Source: Burkholderiales bacterium
Lineage (GTDB): Bacteria > Pseudomonadota > Gammaproteobacteria > Burkholderiales > Burkholderiaceae_C
Direction: 5' to 3'
Length of the DNA: 64,000 bases
Assembly: GCA_003963115.1 (NCBI GenBank)
Contig: RXJQ01000025.1
Location: 124,001-188,000, forward strand
Shown here: positions 61,759 through 64,000 of the stretch, one piece after another
Layout of the letters: each line of letters opens with the position of its first letter
Numbering within the stretch: the first letter of the stretch is position 1
The notes under the pieces: model-generated
What the model saw: the letters and a program-made list of their open reading frames with translations, nothing else
Told to the model about the DNA's origin: nothing
The model's database searches: none
Position numbers and translations under genes: made by a program

Positions 61759-63698
61759 TCGGCGATTCCAAACTTTCCAAGCTCAACAGAGAGAAATCGA
61801 GCGTAAATGCTTCGCAGATAGGTCATGTCCATTGGCTTGCCGTCAACGGTCTTGCGGCCATGATTTTGCGCGGCTCCTGGTAGGCTGGTCCAGGTACTCA
61901 AGAGTGCCTTGACCGCTGAGTCAAGATCGCCCTTGCGTACGGCGGGCAAGGCCCCCTTTTCTTCCATCAGCATGACGGCCAATCGATCTTGAGCGGTGGG
62001 GGTGAAGAGATCTTGACCTTCAAGGTCGAACAACATGCGCTGCTTGATGAAGCCTTCGACCGTGTCAAGTGTGCATTGATAGGCGCCAGAAGCCGTGCTG
62101 GTGCCTTCGGGCCATGACGATTTTGGAAATTTGCTCCATGGGTGCGTTGCATAACTCCTGAAAGACTTCTGGTTTGACGCGCCAGGTAAGGGTGTATTGA
62201 GTGCTCTGTAGCGATCTGTATCGTTACGGATGGCTTGTGCTTCGTACTCACGCAGGCAGGCCAGGAAGGCACGAATTCGGCATGTAGGGCGTGGGTCGTA
62301 ATATTTGCGGTATATGTGGATATTGACGTAGCCGGGCTCAAAGCCTGTCTGGCTATCACTACTGGTGAGCTTCCACTCCGGGTGATCATGCGCTGGGATG
62401 AAGTCGCTGATGTATGTGCCCTCTGACCTGATATCAATGTGTCCGTGGTTGGGTGTATTTGTTCCGTATTTTTTCTTCCTTTTGGCCCACGTTGCCGCAG
62501 ACCACGAATACACAATGACGTCACCTGCGGCGGCCCAGCGTGCATCGGGTACTTCGTCAGTGACGTCCACGAAGCCTTTGTCCAGCAATGGCTGACCAGC
62601 CAAGCTGGCAGAGGCCTGTACAGATGCGGAAGATGTGTCAGCCAGAAAGCCATCGACGAAGCCTGCGCGTGTCAAAGCAATGCGTACGTATTGATAGCAA
62701 CGTCCTCTTGAGGCGTCGCTATCTTTTTCACCCGGCACATGTTTGAACTGCTTCTTGGCCATCTGCGCCACGACTGAAGCTGTGCCTTCCCCTTTGCCAT
62801 ATTCAAATTCGGTTTGCGCTTGCGCGAACTGGATCAAGGCTTGGACCTTGGGTAGCATGCTGGCGGAATAGGCCACTTTGCTTCCGTGACCAGTTGGTTT
62901 GAGTTCCGAGCTTTTGCTCACAGGTGTTTGTGTCGACCCACCATGTTGGGGCCATAGATTGAGTGTGGGCAGAGTCCAACTGTTCCACCAATCCAAAATG
63001 CGTGCTGTCAGCACAGCCATTGGAGCACCCTGAGGAGTTCGTCCCTTGGTTTGAGCAGACTGTCGTGCAAGAGGCGCATTGCTTCCACTGATTGTTGGCT
63101 GCTTGGCTGGTTTGATCGGGCTGGCCCGTGGGGCAGGCGCAGTGACGTTCGGTTTTGTTTTGGGTGTGGGGGCCTGCGTTGTCGGGGCGGTTGCCACATC
63201 TATGGCAGTCGATTGCTTTGCTTCGAGCACAGTCTCACTGGCTGTGCTCGGATCTTTGGGGAAATCCGGCTGGGGGCGATTGCCTTCGTCTGCTGACGAG
63301 GCTTTGGGTATGCTGCGTTCAATCTCACCTGAATTGCCTTCGTGCAATTCTGTTTCAGTCTCCAAAACCAATTGCGGGCTGATGTAGTTCCAGGTTGACT
63401 CATTGGCGGGCATGGGGGCTTCTTCAATCAGCTTGTAGCTACCGTCGAAGCGTTGAATGGCAATGCGCAGGCGCACTCCTGCGCTGGCTTGGATGTCATC
63501 GACCTTGCCTTCAGTGTCGGTGGTGTAGATCTTGTCCTGAGCCCCGATGGTGATGCGAACGTTAAGGCCAGGAAGAGGATCCATTGCCAGATCCAAAAAC
63601 TGAAGATGGAGCTTTGGCTTGGGTGGCGTTGGGGAAACCTGTTCCGGCGATTTGTCTGTGACAGTGGAAAGGTCTTGTTGGTCTTCGCTGATGGTCAT
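61755..63698 (-). CDS. Putative T6SS peptidoglycan effector: N-terminal carrier-like domain, NlpC/P60 or CHAP-like domain, C-terminal lambda-endolysin-like domain
   Basis: GRCYQYVRIALTRAGFVDG...NHGHIDIRSEGTYISDF (Cys...His); RIRAFLACLREYEAQ...STASGAYQCTLDTVEGF...FTPTAQDRLAVMLMEEKGALPAVRKGDLDSAVKALLSTWTSLPGA resembles phage lambda R endolysin. Confidence 0.78.
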   Translation of the reverse strand: MTISEDQQDLSTVTDKSPEQVSPTPPKPKLHLQFLDLAMDPLPGLNVRITIGAQDKIYTTDTEGKVDDIQASAGVRLRIAIQRFDGSYKLIEEAPMPANESTWNYISPQLVLETETELHEGNSGEIERSIPKASSADEGNRPQPDFPKDPSTASETVLEAKQSTAIDVATAPTTQAPTPKTKPNVTAPAPRASPIKPAKQPTISGSNAPLARQSAQTKGRTPQGAPMAVLTARILDWWNSWTLPTLNLWPQHGGSTQTPVSKSSELKPTGHGSKVAYSASMLPKVQALIQFAQAQTEFEYGKGEGTASVVAQMAKKQFKHVPGEKDSDASRGRCYQYVRIALTRAGFVDGFLADTSSASVQASASLAGQPLLDKGFVDVTDEVPDARWAAAGDVIVYSWSAATWAKRKKKYGTNTPNHGHIDIRSEGTYISDFIPAHDHPEWKLTSSDSQTGFEPGYVNIHIYRKYYDPRPTCRIRAFLACLREYEAQAIRNDTDRYRALNTPLPGASNQKSFRSYATHPWSKFPKSSWPEGTSTASGAYQCTLDTVEGFIKQRMLFDLEGQDLFTPTAQDRLAVMLMEEKGALPAVRKGDLDSAVKALLSTWTSLPGAAQNHGRKTVDGKPMDMTYLRSIYARFLSVELGKFGIAE

Positions 63699-63713
63699 GG
63701 ATGTCGTCTCATT

Positions 63714-64000
63714 TCACACGCTTCCGTGATTTGCATCGGCGCTGCGAATCCATGCACCGTCTCCAAGGGCGATGCGTATCTTCTCGGGCCGGTCTGTGTA
63801 GATCGGTTGGGTATTGCCATGGGTGTCAAGTCGACCTTGCGCCAATAGCTTGCCTGTTGAGTCGTATGCGCGATAGCTCAAGTCGGCTTTGATAGTCTGG
63901 TTGCTCGCTTGACGACCCAGTAGCGCGGCGACATTGATTGTTTGGCTGTAACGGCGAGGCGCGTTCAGCTCACTGGGTTGGGGCAACCTCAAGCCTTTGT
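63714..64000 (-). CDS. C-terminal part of an ORF entering from beyond the right edge (possibly a T6SS spike or carrier protein)
   Basis: Frame is open to base 64000 (KGLRLPQPSELNAPRRYSQTINVAALLG...YRAYDSTGKLLAQGRLDTHGNTQPIYTDRPEKIRIALGDGAW); transthyretin-like tail reminiscent of VgrG/PAAR extensions. Confidence 0.5.
   Translation of the reverse strand, partial: KGLRLPQPSELNAPRRYSQTINVAALLGRQASNQTIKADLSYRAYDSTGKLLAQGRLDTHGNTQPIYTDRPEKIRIALGDGAWIRSADANHGSV

Overview
High-GC beta-proteobacterial chromosomal window (gene content looks Burkholderiales-like). The left ~22.6 kb is part of a type VI secretion locus, all on the minus strand: tssJ-tssK-tssL(OmpA)-tssM-tagF-Ser/Thr kinase-multi-PAS GGDEF/EAL-vgrG. 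It is followed by two successive vgrG/DUF4123/DUF3304/DUF2235 (Tle1-like lipase) effector modules. The distal module is decaying: only a ~75-90 bp vgrG relic remains, its adaptor is 5'-truncated, its DUF3304 gene is tandemly duplicated, and its lipase has an in-frame TAA directly before the PGAHSxVGGGY motif. The middle is mostly chromosomal backbone: mltA, a GGDEF protein, an SAH riboswitch with ahcY, a TlyA-family gene, metF, ompW-like, a PEP-CTERM protein, 5-FCL, slt, a secreted RNase with barstar, and maeB. It also carries a hybrid kinase with an IS5-type MITE inserted exactly at its stop codon, a PhoD-like phosphatase, a GMC-oxidoreductase/hydrolase fusion with a LuxR regulator, and thiL-pgpA-cinA. 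A c-di-GMP/phosphorelay cassette follows (2 GGDEF + hybrid kinase + HD-GYP + OM beta-barrel + PstS-like). The right edge enters a second T6SS-like effector island: a two-domain peptidoglycan hydrolase (NlpC/CHAP-like plus lambda-endolysin-like), a putative immunity gene, and a partial upstream ORF running off the window. All family assignments come from reading motifs by eye; no database search was run.
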